A DNA stretch of 64,000 nt from [Mycobacterium] vasticus (GTDB lineage Bacteria > Actinomycetota > Actinomycetes > Mycobacteriales > Mycobacteriaceae). The translations under genes were made by a program, and so were the position numbers. The stretch is from positions 879,793-943,792 of the forward strand of contig NZ_CP084028.1 of the NCBI RefSeq assembly GCF_020181595.1, given 5' to 3'. Below, in pieces: positions 1 through 10,978 of this stretch; within the stretch, counting starts at the first letter, position 1, and every line of letters begins with the position of its first letter. The notes below the pieces were generated by a model. It saw only the letters and a list, made by a program, of their open reading frames with translations. It was not told where the DNA came from and made no database searches.

Positions 1-612
1 GTACTGGATGTGGCGGGCCTCCTCGGTGACGTGGATGCGCATCACCCGCCGCACGATCGGCTGGATGTCCGGGTCGTCGAGGATCTGGCGCTGCAGCGCG
101 TCGAAGATCTCCTCGCCCACCAGCGCCGCGCCCCACAGGATGCTGCCGCGGAACGCGAACGGCAGCGCGTTGATGGCGATGCGCTGGTAGCGCTTCGGGC
201 GCACCGGCACGCCACCGATCCGGTCGATGGTCTTGCCGAACATCAGCATGTGCCGGGTCTCGTCGCCCAGCTCGGTCAGCGAGTAGTGCGTGGTCCGCGC
301 GGTGGGGTTCTTGTGCATCATGTCGCGCAGCAGTGCCTGGTTGAGGATGTTCTCGAACCACACCCCGGCCGACAGCACGTTGACGAGTTCCTGGCGCGTC
401 ATCTCGATCTGCTGCTCGCGGGTCATCGCCTCCCACAGCGGCGTGCCGTAGAGGGTGCACATCCGCGGCGGCAGGAAGAACTTGTCCTCCTCCACCGGGG
501 CATCCCAGTCGATGTCGACGACCGGCGCGTAGGACTTCTTCACCGAACCCTTCAGCAGCCGCTCGGCGAATTCCTCCCGAGTCGGTTCGCTGGGTCGCAC
601 CACCGTGGTCAT
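1..612 (-). CDS. AurF-type diiron oxygenase family protein (3' end outside window)
   Basis: The reading frame opens at an ATG at 612 and runs off the left edge without a stop, so 204 residues of the N-terminal part are visible. It resembles the PF11583 (AurF, p-aminobenzoate N-oxygenase) ferritin-like family. Two E-x-x-H iron-ligand motifs are present: E118/H121 in the segment ELGDETRHM and E198/H201 in TEEARHIQY, with E167 or E168 in GEEIF as a further likely ligand. The family binds a di-iron centre and oxidises amines or related substrates; the substrate here cannot be inferred. The gene is transcribed away from the holin-like gene at 742 across about 130 bases of intergenic DNA in which I see no clear motif. 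The family call is fairly sure, the reaction unknown. Confidence 0.8.
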   Translation of the reverse strand, partial: MTTVVRPSEPTREEFAERLLKGSVKKSYAPVVDIDWDAPVEEDKFFLPPRMCTLYGTPLWEAMTREQQIEMTRQELVNVLSAGVWFENILNQALLRDMMHKNPTARTTHYSLTELGDETRHMLMFGKTIDRIGGVPVRPKRYQRIAINALPFAFRGSILWGAALVGEEIFDALQRQILDDPDIQPIVRRVMRIHVTEEARHIQY

Positions 613-741
613 CGCAGCAGTCCCCTCTCGCATCGGTTCTCCAGAAAATTATGGAGCCGTGACAGAGCATGTCAATACCCACGGTACCGGATACTTGCGG
701 TACTCGTGTGACAGTCATCACGGCGGTGTAACTTTGCGCCC

Positions 742-1134
742 ATGGGAACATTCGTCGTTCGGGCATGCCTCACCGGACTCGCATTGTGGGTGGTCACCAA
801 GGTGGTCTCGGGGGTCACGTTCGTCGGCGGTGACACCACGCTGCAGCGGGTGGGCATCATCTTCGTGGTGGCGTTGGTCTTCGGATTGGTCAACGCCTTT
901 ATCAAACCGGTCGTGCAGCTGCTGTCGATCCCGCTGTACATCCTCACGCTGGGGTTGTTCCACATCGTGGTGAACGCACTGATGCTGTGGATCACCGCGT
1001 GGATCACCGACAACACCACGCACTGGGGACTGCACATCGCCGATTTCTGGTGGGACGCCATCTGGGCGGCGATCGTGCTGTCCCTGGTGAGCTGGGTGCT
1101 GTCGCTGGTACTGGGCCGCGCCACCCGGGTCTAG
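742..1134 (+). CDS. Phage-holin family IV small membrane protein
   Basis: This 130-residue protein is almost entirely hydrophobic, with about four predicted membrane helices (roughly residues 5-25, 33-52, 58-80 and 100-124) separated by very short loops. That matches PF04020, the four-helix 'phage holin family' of small bacterial inner-membrane proteins. The name reflects superfamily membership; no lysis partner, endolysin or phage genes are nearby, so it is a housekeeping membrane protein of unknown role. The start is the ATG at 742. The stop lies nine bases before the GTG of the Fpg-like gene, so the two may be co-transcribed. Confidence 0.8.
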   Translation: MGTFVVRACLTGLALWVVTKVVSGVTFVGGDTTLQRVGIIFVVALVFGLVNAFIKPVVQLLSIPLYILTLGLFHIVVNALMLWITAWITDNTTHWGLHIADFWWDAIWAAIVLSLVSWVLSLVLGRATRV

Positions 1135-1143
1135 CGGGTAGCC

Positions 1144-2007
1144 GTGCCGGAGCTGCCGGAGGTCGAGGCACTCGCCGATCACCTGCGCCGGCATGCGGTG
1201 GGATGCACTGTCGGCCGGGTCGACGTCGTCGCCTTCTCGGTGCTCAAAACCTTCGATCCGCCGATCGACGCGTTGTGCGGGCAGATCGTCACCGGCGCGC
1301 ACCGCTGGGGCAAATATCTCGGCATGCAGGCCGGCTCGCTGCATCTGATCACCCACCTGTCGCGGGCCGGCTGGCTGCGCTGGTCGGATGCGCTGGCGCC
1401 GGCACCGCTGCGGCCCGGCAAGGGACCGATCGCACTGCGGGTGCACCTGGGTGTTCCGGGGCCGGTGCCGGGCTTCGACCTCACCGAAGCCGGCACCCAG
1501 AAACGGCTGGCGGTGTGGGTGGTCGAGGATCCGGCCACGGTGCCCGGCATCGCCGGGCTCGGTCCCGACGCGTTGGCGCTGACGGCCGAGCAGCTGGCCG
1601 GACTGCTGGCCGGCAACACCGGACGGATCAAGACCGTCATCACCGATCAGAAGGTGCTCGCCGGGATCGGCAACGCCTACAGCGACGAGATCCTGCACAC
1701 CGCACGGATTTCCCCGTTCGCCACCGCATCCAAACTGTCCGCCGAACAGCTTGCCGCTCTGCACGACGCGATGCGGTCCGTGCTCACCGACGCGGTGACG
1801 CGGTCGGTGGGGCAACAGGCCGCGACGTTGAAGGGCGAGAAGCGTTCGGGGCTGAAGGTGCACGCGCGCACCGGGCTGCCCTGCCCGGTCTGCGGCGACA
1901 CGGTGCGCGAGGTGTCGTTCTCCGACAAGTCCTTCCAGTACTGCCCGACGTGTCAGACCGGCGGCAAGGTGCTCGCGGACCGGCGGATGTCGCGGCTGCT
2001 CAAGTAG
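1144..2007 (+). CDS. fpg2: Formamidopyrimidine-DNA glycosylase family protein (Fpg2-like, full length)
   Basis: This 287-residue protein begins MPELPEVEAL from a GTG start. That places the catalytic proline at position 2 and glutamate at 3, as required for Fpg/Nei base-excision glycosylases with AP-lyase activity. A conserved lysine (K57 in HRWGKYLG) corresponds to the Fpg Lys57. The C-terminus has a zinc finger with C247, C250, C267 and C270, but instead of ending shortly after the last cysteine it continues with about 17 residues. Synteny with the SDR, pgi and uvrD1 identifies it with the Rv0944 position, where M. tuberculosis retains only a short remnant. Here all catalytic elements are present, so it may be active on oxidised purines, although reports on mycobacterial Fpg2 activity have been mostly negative. 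Confidence 0.9.
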   Translation: MPELPEVEALADHLRRHAVGCTVGRVDVVAFSVLKTFDPPIDALCGQIVTGAHRWGKYLGMQAGSLHLITHLSRAGWLRWSDALAPAPLRPGKGPIALRVHLGVPGPVPGFDLTEAGTQKRLAVWVVEDPATVPGIAGLGPDALALTAEQLAGLLAGNTGRIKTVITDQKVLAGIGNAYSDEILHTARISPFATASKLSAEQLAALHDAMRSVLTDAVTRSVGQQAATLKGEKRSGLKVHARTGLPCPVCGDTVREVSFSDKSFQYCPTCQTGGKVLADRRMSRLLK

Positions 2008-2016
2008 GCTGCCGAC

Positions 2017-2766
2017 GTGACCCGTCAGAAGATCCTCATCACCGGCGCCAGCTCCGGCCTGGGTGCCGGCATGGCCCGCGCATTCGCCGCACGCGGACGC
2101 GACCTGGCCTTGTGCGCGCGTCGTACCGACCGGCTCGATGAGCTGAAAAGCGAACTGACGCAGAAGTATCCCGAGATCGCGGTGGCGGTGGCGGCGCTTG
2201 ACGTCAACGACCACGACGAGGTGCCCCGGGTGTTCACCAAGCTTGCCGATGAGCTCGGTGGGATCGACCGGGTCATCGTCAACGCCGGCATCGGCAAGGG
2301 CGCCCGGCTGGGGTCGGGCAAGCTGTGGGCCAACAAGGCCACCATCGAGACGAACCTGGTTGCCGCGCTGGTGCAGATCGAGACGGCGATCGAGATGTTC
2401 AACGACGCCGGCGGCGGTCACCTGGTGCTGATCTCTTCGGTGCTGGGCAACCGGGTCGTGCCGGGTGTCAAGGCCGCCTACGCCGCCAGCAAGGCCGGGG
2501 TGTCGTCGCTGGGGGAGTCGCTGCGCGCCGAGTACTCGCACGGCCCGATCAAGGTCACGGTCTTGGAGCCGGGCTACATCGAATCGGAGATGACGGCCAA
2601 GTCGGGATCCACCATGTTGATGGTGGACAACGAAACCGGGGTCAAGGCGATGGTGCGCGCGATCGAGCGTGAAAGCGGGCGGGCGGCGGTACCGCCGTGG
2701 CCGTGGGCTCCGCTGGTGTGGCTCTTGCGCCTGATGCCGGCGCGGTTCACCAAACGCTTCGCCTGA
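2017..2766 (+). CDS. Short-chain dehydrogenase/reductase (Rv0945-type)
   Basis: A 249-residue classical SDR. The Rossmann fold opens with the cofactor motif TGASSGLG (residues 9-16). NAG is at 89-91, the catalytic serine is S140 or S141 in the LISSV strand, and the YxxxK pair is Y155/K159. An arginine-rich segment after the second strand (CARRTDR) suggests NADP(H) preference. Substrate is not predictable. The GTG start at 2017 follows the fpg2 stop by nine bases, so it is probably read from the same transcript, and it converges on pgi with only nine bases between stops. The C-terminus ends in a basic, hydrophobic tail (LLRLMPARFTKRFA) that may touch the membrane. Confidence 0.9.
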   Translation: MTRQKILITGASSGLGAGMARAFAARGRDLALCARRTDRLDELKSELTQKYPEIAVAVAALDVNDHDEVPRVFTKLADELGGIDRVIVNAGIGKGARLGSGKLWANKATIETNLVAALVQIETAIEMFNDAGGGHLVLISSVLGNRVVPGVKAAYAASKAGVSSLGESLRAEYSHGPIKVTVLEPGYIESEMTAKSGSTMLMVDNETGVKAMVRAIERESGRAAVPPWPWAPLVWLLRLMPARFTKRFA

Positions 2767-2775
2767 CTCCGATCG

Positions 2776-4440
2776 CTAGGTCGCCCGGCCGCGCTCGGCG
2801 CGATAGCGGCGCACCAGAGCGTCGGTGGAGCTGTCGGTCTGCGGCTGCGGTGCGGCATCGGCGGTCAGTACCGGCAGCAACGCCTGGGCCTGCGCCTTGC
2901 CGAGCTCCACGCCCCACTGGTCGAACGAGTCGATACCCCACACCACGCCCTCGGTGAACACCTGATGCTCGTAGAGCGCGATCAGCTGGCCCAGTACCGA
3001 TGGCGTCAGCTGGTCGGCGAGAATTGAAGTGCTGGGCCGGTTTCCGGGCATCACCTTGTGCGGAACGACCTGGGCGGGTGTGCCTTCACCCGCGATCTCC
3101 TCGGCGGTCTTGCCGAACGCCAGCACGTGCGTCTGGGCGAAGAAGTTGCTCATCAACAGGTCGTGCATGCTGCCGGTGCCGTCGGCGGTGGGCAGGTCAT
3201 CGACCGGCGTGGCGAATCCGATGAAATCGGCCGGCACCAGCCGGGTGCCCTGGTGCAGCAGTTGGTAGAACGCGTGCTGGCCGTTGGTTCCTGGTTCCCC
3301 CCAATAGATTTCACCGGTGTCGGTGACAACAGCGGACCCGTCGGCCCGGGCCGACTTGCCGTTGGACTCCATGGTGAGCTGTTGCAGGTAGGCCGCGAAC
3401 CGGTCCAGGTCGTTAGAGTAGGGCAGCACCGCGCGGGATTGCGCGCCGAAGAAGTTGGAGTACCACACCCCGATCAGCCCGAGCAGGGCAGGTGCGTTGG
3501 ATTCCAGTGGGGCGGTGCGGAAATGGGAATCGACGAGGTGGAAACCGGACAGGAACTCCGCGAAGCGTTCCCGGCCGATCACCGCCATCACCGACAGGCC
3601 GATCGCCGAGTCCACCGAATAGCGTCCACCGACCCAGTCCCAGAAGCCGAACATGTTCGCGGTATCGATGCCGAATTCCTCGACCCGCTCGGCGTTGGTG
3701 GAGACCGCCACGAAATGTTGTGACACCGCGTCGTCGCCCAGCGCGGCGGTCAGCCAGCGGCGGGCCGCGGTGGCGTTGGTCAGTGTCTCCAGCGTGGAGA
3801 ACGTCTTGGAGGCCACGATGAACAGGGTGGTGGCGGGGTCCAGGTCCGCCAGTTTCGCGGTGAGGTCTGTCGGGTCGATGTTGGAGACGAACCGCGCCGA
3901 GATCCCGGCGTCGGCGTAGTGGCGCAGTGCCCGGTAGACCATCACCGGGCCCAGGTCCGAGCCGCCTATACCGATGTTGACGACGCATCTGATGCGCTTG
4001 CCGGTGGCACCGGTCCACTGCCCGCTGCGCAGCCGGTCGGTGAAGTCACCCATCGCGTCGAGCACCGCGTGTACGTCGGCGACCACGTCCTGACCGTCGA
4101 CGCGCAACTCGGCATCGCGCGGCAGCCGCAGAGCGGTGTGCAGCACCGCCCGGTCCTCGGAGGTGTTGATGTGCGCGCCGGCGAACATCGCGTCGCGGCG
4201 GTCCTCCAGGCCGGCCGCCCGGGCCAGGTCGACCAGCAGCCGCAACGTCTCGTCGTTGACGCGGTGCTTGCTGTAGTCGATGTAGAGATCACCGACGGTG
4301 GCGGTGAACTTGGTGCCGCGGTCGGGATCTTCGGCGAAGAACTGACGGAGGTGGGTGTCGCCGATCTGCTGGTGGTGTTTGAGCAACGAGTTCCAGGCCG
4401 GCGTGGTGGCGATGTCGGGGATCTGGGGAACGGAACTCAT
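2776..4440 (-). CDS. pgi: Glucose-6-phosphate isomerase
   Basis: This 554-residue protein is full length for phosphoglucose isomerase, which interconverts glucose 6-phosphate and fructose 6-phosphate in glycolysis and gluconeogenesis. The phosphate-binding segment [10 protein letters not shown] is around residue 156-165. The family signature [14 protein letters not shown] follows around 270, the base glutamate is E358 in MESNGK, and the catalytic histidine is H389 in [10 protein letters not shown]. The C-terminal [11 protein letters not shown] supplies the active-site lysine. The ATG at 4440 is used. It is followed upstream by the chorismate mutase gene on the same strand, 13 bases away, so the two may form a short operon. 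Nothing unusual was seen. Confidence 0.97.
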   Translation of the reverse strand: MSSVPQIPDIATTPAWNSLLKHHQQIGDTHLRQFFAEDPDRGTKFTATVGDLYIDYSKHRVNDETLRLLVDLARAAGLEDRRDAMFAGAHINTSEDRAVLHTALRLPRDAELRVDGQDVVADVHAVLDAMGDFTDRLRSGQWTGATGKRIRCVVNIGIGGSDLGPVMVYRALRHYADAGISARFVSNIDPTDLTAKLADLDPATTLFIVASKTFSTLETLTNATAARRWLTAALGDDAVSQHFVAVSTNAERVEEFGIDTANMFGFWDWVGGRYSVDSAIGLSVMAVIGRERFAEFLSGFHLVDSHFRTAPLESNAPALLGLIGVWYSNFFGAQSRAVLPYSNDLDRFAAYLQQLTMESNGKSARADGSAVVTDTGEIYWGEPGTNGQHAFYQLLHQGTRLVPADFIGFATPVDDLPTADGTGSMHDLLMSNFFAQTHVLAFGKTAEEIAGEGTPAQVVPHKVMPGNRPSTSILADQLTPSVLGQLIALYEHQVFTEGVVWGIDSFDQWGVELGKAQAQALLPVLTADAAPQPQTDSSTDALVRRYRAERGRAT

Positions 4441-4453
4441 ACTCCGACAGTAG

Positions 4454-4705
4454 CTAGTGGCCGAGCCGGCCGCGGCCCAGCCTCAGCAGCAGCATGGCCA
4501 GGTCCTTGCCGTCCTCGCCGAGCTCGCTGTAGCGCTCAAGCACCTTCATCTCGCGGCTGTGCACCAGGCGGGTGCCGCCGGAGGCCATTCGCGCCTTGCC
4601 GATCTCCTGCGAGATCTCGGTGCGGCGTTTCACCGCGGCCAGGATCTCGGCGTCGAGGCGGTCGATCTCCTGGCGCAACTCATCGATGTTGGGTGTGGCG
4701 AGCAC
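4454..4705 (-). CDS. Chorismate mutase, AroQ type (Rv0948c-like)
   Basis: A small all-helical AroQ-class chorismate mutase that converts chorismate to prephenate for phenylalanine and tyrosine synthesis. The segments [20 protein letters not shown] and the C-terminal [11 protein letters not shown] match the intracellular mycobacterial enzyme. That enzyme works with DAHP synthase, and its C-terminal Arg-Gly-Arg-Leu-Gly tail mediates the activating contact. I take the GTG at 4705 (83 residues) because the family core begins just after it. An in-frame TTG at 4741 would add 12 residues with no family resemblance and would run up to the uvrD1 promoter motif. It lies upstream of pgi on the same strand and divergent from uvrD1. 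Confidence 0.88.
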   Translation of the reverse strand: MLATPNIDELRQEIDRLDAEILAAVKRRTEISQEIGKARMASGGTRLVHSREMKVLERYSELGEDGKDLAMLLLRLGRGRLGH

Positions 4706-4744
4706 GAATCGAGTCTGCCACCAACGGCCGTGCCAGCGCAAAGA

Positions 4745-4767
4745 GTGTCAGCGGGCGGCGGTACGTT
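4745..4767 (+). promoter_or_regulatory. RecA-NDp / PafBC-type DNA-damage promoter upstream of uvrD1
   Basis: The sequence GTGTCAGCG, eight bases, then TACGTT matches the LexA-independent mycobacterial damage promoter TTGTCRGTG-N8-TANNNT with the exact spacing. Mismatches are the first base and a T-to-C at position 8. It ends 11 bases before the uvrD1 ATG, so the transcript would have almost no leader. A PafBC activator is not encoded in this window. The match is seen directly; control of uvrD1 by PafBC is inferred. Confidence 0.6.
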
Positions 4768-4777
4768 GGGTTGCGTT

Positions 4778-7087
4778 ATGAGTGTGCACGCGACGTCGCA
4801 AGCCGATCACCTACTCGACGGGCTCAACCCGCAACAGCGCCAGGCCGTTGTGCATGAGGGCTCGCCGCTGCTGATCGTCGCCGGAGCCGGGTCGGGCAAG
4901 ACCGCGGTGCTCACCCGGCGCATCGCCTACCTGCTGGCCGCGCGTGACGTCGGCGTCGGGCAGGTGCTGGCGATCACCTTCACCAACAAGGCCGCCGCCG
5001 AGATGCGCGAGCGGGTGGTCTCGCTGATCGGTCCGCGGGCCCGGGTCATGTGGGTGTCGACGTTTCATTCCACCTGCGTGCGGATTCTGCGCAACCAGGC
5101 CACGGTGGTGCCCGGCCTGAACTCCAACTTCTCCATCTACGACGCCGACGATTCGCGGCGATTGCTGTTGATGATCGGCCGCGACATGGGCCTGGACGTC
5201 AAACGGCACACACCGCGACTGCTGGCCAATGCGATCTCCAACCTCAAGAACGAACTGATCGACCCGGACCGGGCGCTGGCCGAGCTCACCGAGGACTCCG
5301 ACGACCTGAGCCGCGTGGTGGCGGGCGTCTACGTCGAATACCAGCGCCGGCTGCGCTCGGCCAACGCGCTGGACTTCGACGACCTGATCGGCGAGACGGT
5401 CGCCATCCTGCAGGCCTTCCCCGAGATCGCCCAGCACTACCGACGCCGGTTCCGGCACATCCTGGTCGACGAGTACCAGGACACCAACCACGCGCAGTAC
5501 ATGCTGGTGCGCGAGCTGGCGGGGCACGGCGATCAGACCGGTGACATCCCGCCGGCGGAACTGTGCGTGGTCGGTGACGCCGACCAGTCCATCTACGCCT
5601 TCCGCGGCGCCACCATCCGCAACATCGAAGACTTCGAACGCGACTACCCGGACGCGGTCACCATGCTGCTGGAGCAGAACTACCGCTCCACCCAGAACAT
5701 CCTGTCGGCGGCCAACGCGGTGATCGCCTACAACTCCGGTCGCCGGGAGAAGCGGTTGTGGACCGACTCAGGCGACGGCGAGCTGATCGTCGGCTACGTC
5801 GCCGACAACGAACACGACGAGGCGCGCTTCGTCGCCCAGGAGATCGACGCGCTGACTGAGGCCGGCACGGTCAACTACTCCGACATCGCGATCTTCTACC
5901 GCACCAACAATGCGTCCCGGTCGCTGGAAGAGGTGTTCATCCGAGCCGGTATCCCGTACAAAGTCGTTGGCGGCGTTCGCTTTTACGAGCGCAAGGAGAT
6001 CCGCGACATCATCGCCTACCTGCGGGTGCTGGACAACCCCGGCGATGCGGTGAGCCTGCGGCGCATTCTCAACACCCCGCGCCGCGGCATCGGTGATCGC
6101 GCCGAGGCGTGCGTCTCGGTGCACGCCGAGAACACCGGGACGGGTTTCGCGGCGGCGCTTCGGGCGGGGGCCGAGGGCAGCGTGCCGATGCTCAATACCC
6201 GCTCGCAGAACGCGATCTCGGGTTTCGTCGCGATGCTCGACGAACTGCGGGCGCATCTGAACACTGCCGACGACGACCTCGGCGGGCTGGTCGAGATGGT
6301 GCTGGACCGCACCGGGTACCGCGGCGAACTGGAGGCCTCCACCGACCCGCAGGACCTGGCCCGGCTGGACAACATCAACGAACTCGTCAGCGTCGCACAC
6401 GAATTCAGCATCGACCGGGCCAATGCACTCGCCGAACAGGACACCCTGGCCGATGAAGAGGACGTGCCCGATGTCGGGGTGCTGGCAGCCTTTCTGGAGC
6501 GGGTCTCGCTGGTCGCCGACACCGACGAGATCCCCGAGCACAGCTCCGGGATGGTCACGTTGATGACCCTGCACACCGCCAAAGGTCTGGAGTTCCCGGT
6601 GGTGTTCGTGATCGGCTGGGAGGACGGCATGTTCCCGCACATGCGGTCGCTCGGCGACGCCCGCGAGCTGTCCGAGGAACGCCGGCTGGCCTACGTCGGC
6701 CTCACCCGGGCCAGGCAGCGGCTCTACCTCAGCCGGGCCAAGGTGCGTTCGTCGTGGGGGCAGCCGATGCTGAACCCGGAATCACGCTTCCTGCGGGAGA
6801 TCCCGCAGCAGCTCGTCGACTGGCGGCGCACCGAAGCCACCGGCGGGCCGAGCGCCCCGGTCAGCGGGGCCGGCCGGTTCGGCTCCCCGCGGCCGGCACC
6901 GACGCGGTCGGGCAACCGCCCGCTGCTGGTGCTGGCGGCCGGGGACCGGGTCACGCACGACAAGTACGGCCTGGGCCGGGTCGAGGAGGTGTCCGGGGTG
7001 GGGGAGTCGGCGATGTCGCTGATCGATTTCGGCAGCTCCGGGCGGGTCAAGCTGATGCACAACCACGCACCGGTCAGCAAACTCTAG
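4778..7087 (+). CDS. uvrD1: ATP-dependent DNA helicase UvrD1 (superfamily 1A)
   Basis: A 769-residue SF1A 3'-5' helicase of the UvrD/PcrA group. Motif I is GAGSGKT (residues 36-42), motif II is DEYQDTNHAQY, motif III is VGDADQSIYAFRGA, and motif V is TLHTAKGLEF; the 2B domain lies between. The C-terminal stretch AAGDRVTHDKYGLGRVEEV is the Tudor-like fold found in PcrA/UvrD that binds RNA polymerase. Mycobacterial UvrD1 works in nucleotide excision repair and is stimulated by Ku. The ATG at 4778 is preferred over in-frame upstream codons because the conserved N-terminus begins there. A PafBC-type promoter lies directly upstream. Its TAG stop overlaps the stop of the convergent membrane-protein gene. 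Confidence 0.96.
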   Translation: MSVHATSQADHLLDGLNPQQRQAVVHEGSPLLIVAGAGSGKTAVLTRRIAYLLAARDVGVGQVLAITFTNKAAAEMRERVVSLIGPRARVMWVSTFHSTCVRILRNQATVVPGLNSNFSIYDADDSRRLLLMIGRDMGLDVKRHTPRLLANAISNLKNELIDPDRALAELTEDSDDLSRVVAGVYVEYQRRLRSANALDFDDLIGETVAILQAFPEIAQHYRRRFRHILVDEYQDTNHAQYMLVRELAGHGDQTGDIPPAELCVVGDADQSIYAFRGATIRNIEDFERDYPDAVTMLLEQNYRSTQNILSAANAVIAYNSGRREKRLWTDSGDGELIVGYVADNEHDEARFVAQEIDALTEAGTVNYSDIAIFYRTNNASRSLEEVFIRAGIPYKVVGGVRFYERKEIRDIIAYLRVLDNPGDAVSLRRILNTPRRGIGDRAEACVSVHAENTGTGFAAALRAGAEGSVPMLNTRSQNAISGFVAMLDELRAHLNTADDDLGGLVEMVLDRTGYRGELEASTDPQDLARLDNINELVSVAHEFSIDRANALAEQDTLADEEDVPDVGVLAAFLERVSLVADTDEIPEHSSGMVTLMTLHTAKGLEFPVVFVIGWEDGMFPHMRSLGDARELSEERRLAYVGLTRARQRLYLSRAKVRSSWGQPMLNPESRFLREIPQQLVDWRRTEATGGPSAPVSGAGRFGSPRPAPTRSGNRPLLVLAAGDRVTHDKYGLGRVEEVSGVGESAMSLIDFGSSGRVKLMHNHAPVSKL

Positions 7088-7608
7088 AGCAGCCACCGCC
7101 GGGTGACCGGGTGCAGCGCGGCCACCACGGTCGCGATCTCGAGGACCGGGATCACCTGCACGATCCACGGAACCCGGGCACCGGCGATGAACAGGCTGCC
7201 GAAGGTCAGCAGGGCCACCACCGCCCCGACCGCGATGAGGTAGCGGCCCAGCGGGCGGCGCAGCAGCAGCATGATCACCCCGGACACCGTCGTCGTCGCG
7301 AACACCAGGCTCAAAAATGTCACCGCGACGCAGAACAGCCGATCGGTGTGCCACCAGCTGGCGATCAGGTCGGTGGACACCACCGAGGTGGCCCAGCAGC
7401 CGAGCAGGGCGAGCACGCACGTGATGATCGGCAGGACGGCCGACGGGGGTTGGAGACCGGCCGGCTGGGCCGACGGCGGCGGCATGGGGGACGACGCGCG
7501 CATGGCGCCGGTGACGATCGGGATGGCGCCGGTGGGGGCACGACGAATGATGCGGCTGGGAGAGGTTGCCGGATTCGCGCCGGTGGGGGGTCGGTGGGGA
7601 TCTGTCAC
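7084..7608 (-). CDS. Hypothetical proline-rich membrane protein
   Basis: This 174-residue protein, from a GTG at 7608, has a hydrophilic proline/alanine-rich N-terminus of about 60 residues. About four membrane helices follow (around residues 60-78, 88-108, 113-135 and 140-160), with a short charged tail. No catalytic motif is visible and I do not recognise the family. Its start lies nine bases after the stop of the M23 peptidase gene, so the two are most likely one transcript, and its stop overlaps that of the convergent uvrD1 by three bases. The proline-rich cytoplasmic head plus four-helix layout recalls small mycobacterial envelope proteins, but a role cannot be assigned. Confidence 0.75.
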   Translation of the reverse strand: MTDPHRPPTGANPATSPSRIIRRAPTGAIPIVTGAMRASSPMPPPSAQPAGLQPPSAVLPIITCVLALLGCWATSVVSTDLIASWWHTDRLFCVAVTFLSLVFATTTVSGVIMLLLRRPLGRYLIAVGAVVALLTFGSLFIAGARVPWIVQVIPVLEIATVVAALHPVTRRWLL

Positions 7609-7617
7609 CCAACCAGG

Positions 7618-8613
7618 TTAGGCGAAGTTGATGCCGCGCTTGGCGAGCCAGGATGCCGGGTCGATCCGGCTGGTGCCGTTCTGCAGCACCTCGAAGTGCA
7701 GATGCGGGCCGGTGGAGTAGCCCCGGTTGCCCATCTCGGCGATCTGGTCGCCGGCCATGACACGCTCGCCGACGCTGACCAGCGACCGGTTGATGTGGCC
7801 GTAGAGCGTCACGGTGCCATCGGAGTGCCGCAGCTTGACCAGCATGCCGTAGCCCGCGCTGGGGCCGGATTCGATCACCACGCCGTCGGAGGCCGCGAGG
7901 ATCGGAGTGCCGATGGAGTTGGCGATGTCGATGCCGGCGTGCAGCACACCCCAGCGGTAGCCGAAGTTCGAGGTGAATGCGCCGTGGGTCGGTGCGACGA
8001 ACAGCGGCCGCTGCAGCCGGGCCTCGCGCTCGGCGCGCTCCTGGGCGAACGCCACACCCTTGGCCAGCTCTTCGTTGTGCACTACAACGTTGGCGGCCGC
8101 CTTGACCGTGATCATCTGCATGCCGCGGTTGGAGGTGGTCGTGGTGGCGTCGTCGAGGACCGTCTTGCTGGCGGCCAGCACCGCGGGCCGGTTGACGGTG
8201 TCACCCGACGGGTGGGTGGCGGCGTGCGCGGCCGCAGCAGCTGCCCCGGCGGCCATCGCGGCGATCATCACGCGGCTCTTGACGGCACCGGCCGGCTGCC
8301 CGCGGTGCTTGCCCCGGGTCGGCCGCTGGGCGTACTCGTCCGGGTAGCCGCCGCGCGGGAACGCCAGCCGCAGCACCGGCATGTTGTCGGTGTCGGTCAG
8401 GTCGTCGAGCTCAGGGGCCTCCAGGACCTCCGCCGACGCGTCGTCGAAGGGGAGGTCACTGAACGCGGCACCGAGGCGGCCGTTGAACGGCAGGACGTCG
8501 GTGATCTCGGCGGGGTCGAGTTCTGAGGGGCGATATGCACGCGCGGCAACGTCGGCCCGACGGCGGGGCATAGCCCCACCCGGAACAGAACGCATGGTTG
8601 TACCGCGCTGCAT
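7618..8613 (-). CDS. M23-family peptidase (LytM domain), Rv0950c-type
   Basis: A 331-residue protein with a cytoplasmic N-terminal region of about 110 residues, a membrane segment at roughly 113-130, and an extracytoplasmic C-terminal LytM/M23 peptidase domain. The zinc ligands are intact: H225 and D229 in HAGID, and H304/H306 in GPHLHFEV, so it is predicted to be a catalytically competent peptidoglycan endopeptidase, unlike the degenerate LytM activators. The ATG at 8613 has an AGAGGAA ribosome site 11 bases upstream; a second ATG at 8595 is possible. The gene order, divergent from sucC, is conserved in mycobacteria. Likely role is cell-wall remodelling at the membrane face. Confidence 0.9.
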   Translation of the reverse strand: MQRGTTMRSVPGGAMPRRRADVAARAYRPSELDPAEITDVLPFNGRLGAAFSDLPFDDASAEVLEAPELDDLTDTDNMPVLRLAFPRGGYPDEYAQRPTRGKHRGQPAGAVKSRVMIAAMAAGAAAAAAHAATHPSGDTVNRPAVLAASKTVLDDATTTTSNRGMQMITVKAAANVVVHNEELAKGVAFAQERAEREARLQRPLFVAPTHGAFTSNFGYRWGVLHAGIDIANSIGTPILAASDGVVIESGPSAGYGMLVKLRHSDGTVTLYGHINRSLVSVGERVMAGDQIAEMGNRGYSTGPHLHFEVLQNGTSRIDPASWLAKRGINFA

Positions 8614-8646
8614 CAGCCTGGGAATTCCTCTGGTCGTGATCAGAAC

Positions 8647-8676
8647 GTTATAAAGACCTAGACCTGGAGACGGTAA
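8647..8676 (-). promoter_or_regulatory. Possible SigA-type promoter for the M23 peptidase gene
   Basis: Read on the minus strand, TTACCG and TATAAC are separated by 18 bases and lie about 35 bases upstream of the M23 ATG, as expected for a housekeeping promoter. The -10 element is close to consensus and the -35 is weak. No experimental support can be given. Confidence 0.4.
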
Positions 8677-8845
8677 CCACTGGGTGGGGTTCCTGGCAAG
8701 CCATCGGCTGAATCCGGGGATTGAATGTGAACCGAATCACTAATTTCTGGTGGTGAGATGTGCCACAGCAGCGGTTGGCGAGGAGGGAACCTCGGCGCTG
8801 GGTCGATACAGTGCGACCGGAGTTAAATCCTTATGAACCCGACAG

Positions 8846-8873
8846 TTGCCGGCCTACCGGCTACCCGTTATAA
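8846..8873 (+). promoter_or_regulatory. Possible promoter for sucCD
   Basis: TTGCCG and TTATAA are spaced by 16 bases, placing a start site around 8880, only about six bases before the sucC ATG. No clear ribosome binding site precedes sucC, which would fit a leaderless or near-leaderless transcript. The 270-base divergent region upstream holds further AT-rich patches, so other promoters may exist. Confidence 0.35.
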
Positions 8874-8885
8874 GACAGTGAGCCC

Positions 8886-10061
<1,176 letters not shown>

Positions 10062-10063
10062 AC

Positions 10064-10966
<903 letters not shown>

Positions 10967-10978
10967 AACGGCAGACGC

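Noticed and set aside
742..1134. Prophage lysis cassette suggested by the 'holin' family name
   Set aside because: No endolysin, integrase or structural phage genes are nearby, and the family is mostly chromosomal in actinobacteria.
718..2541. A 607-codon open frame on the minus strand through the holin-like, fpg2 and SDR genes
   Set aside because: It is antisense to three well-supported genes, has arginine/histidine/glutamine-rich composition typical of a GC-rich shadow frame, and matches no domain.
4706..4741. TTG start 36 bases upstream for chorismate mutase
   Set aside because: The added residues (starting LRWHGRWWQ) are unlike the family and would place the start against the uvrD1 promoter element; kept only as an alternative.
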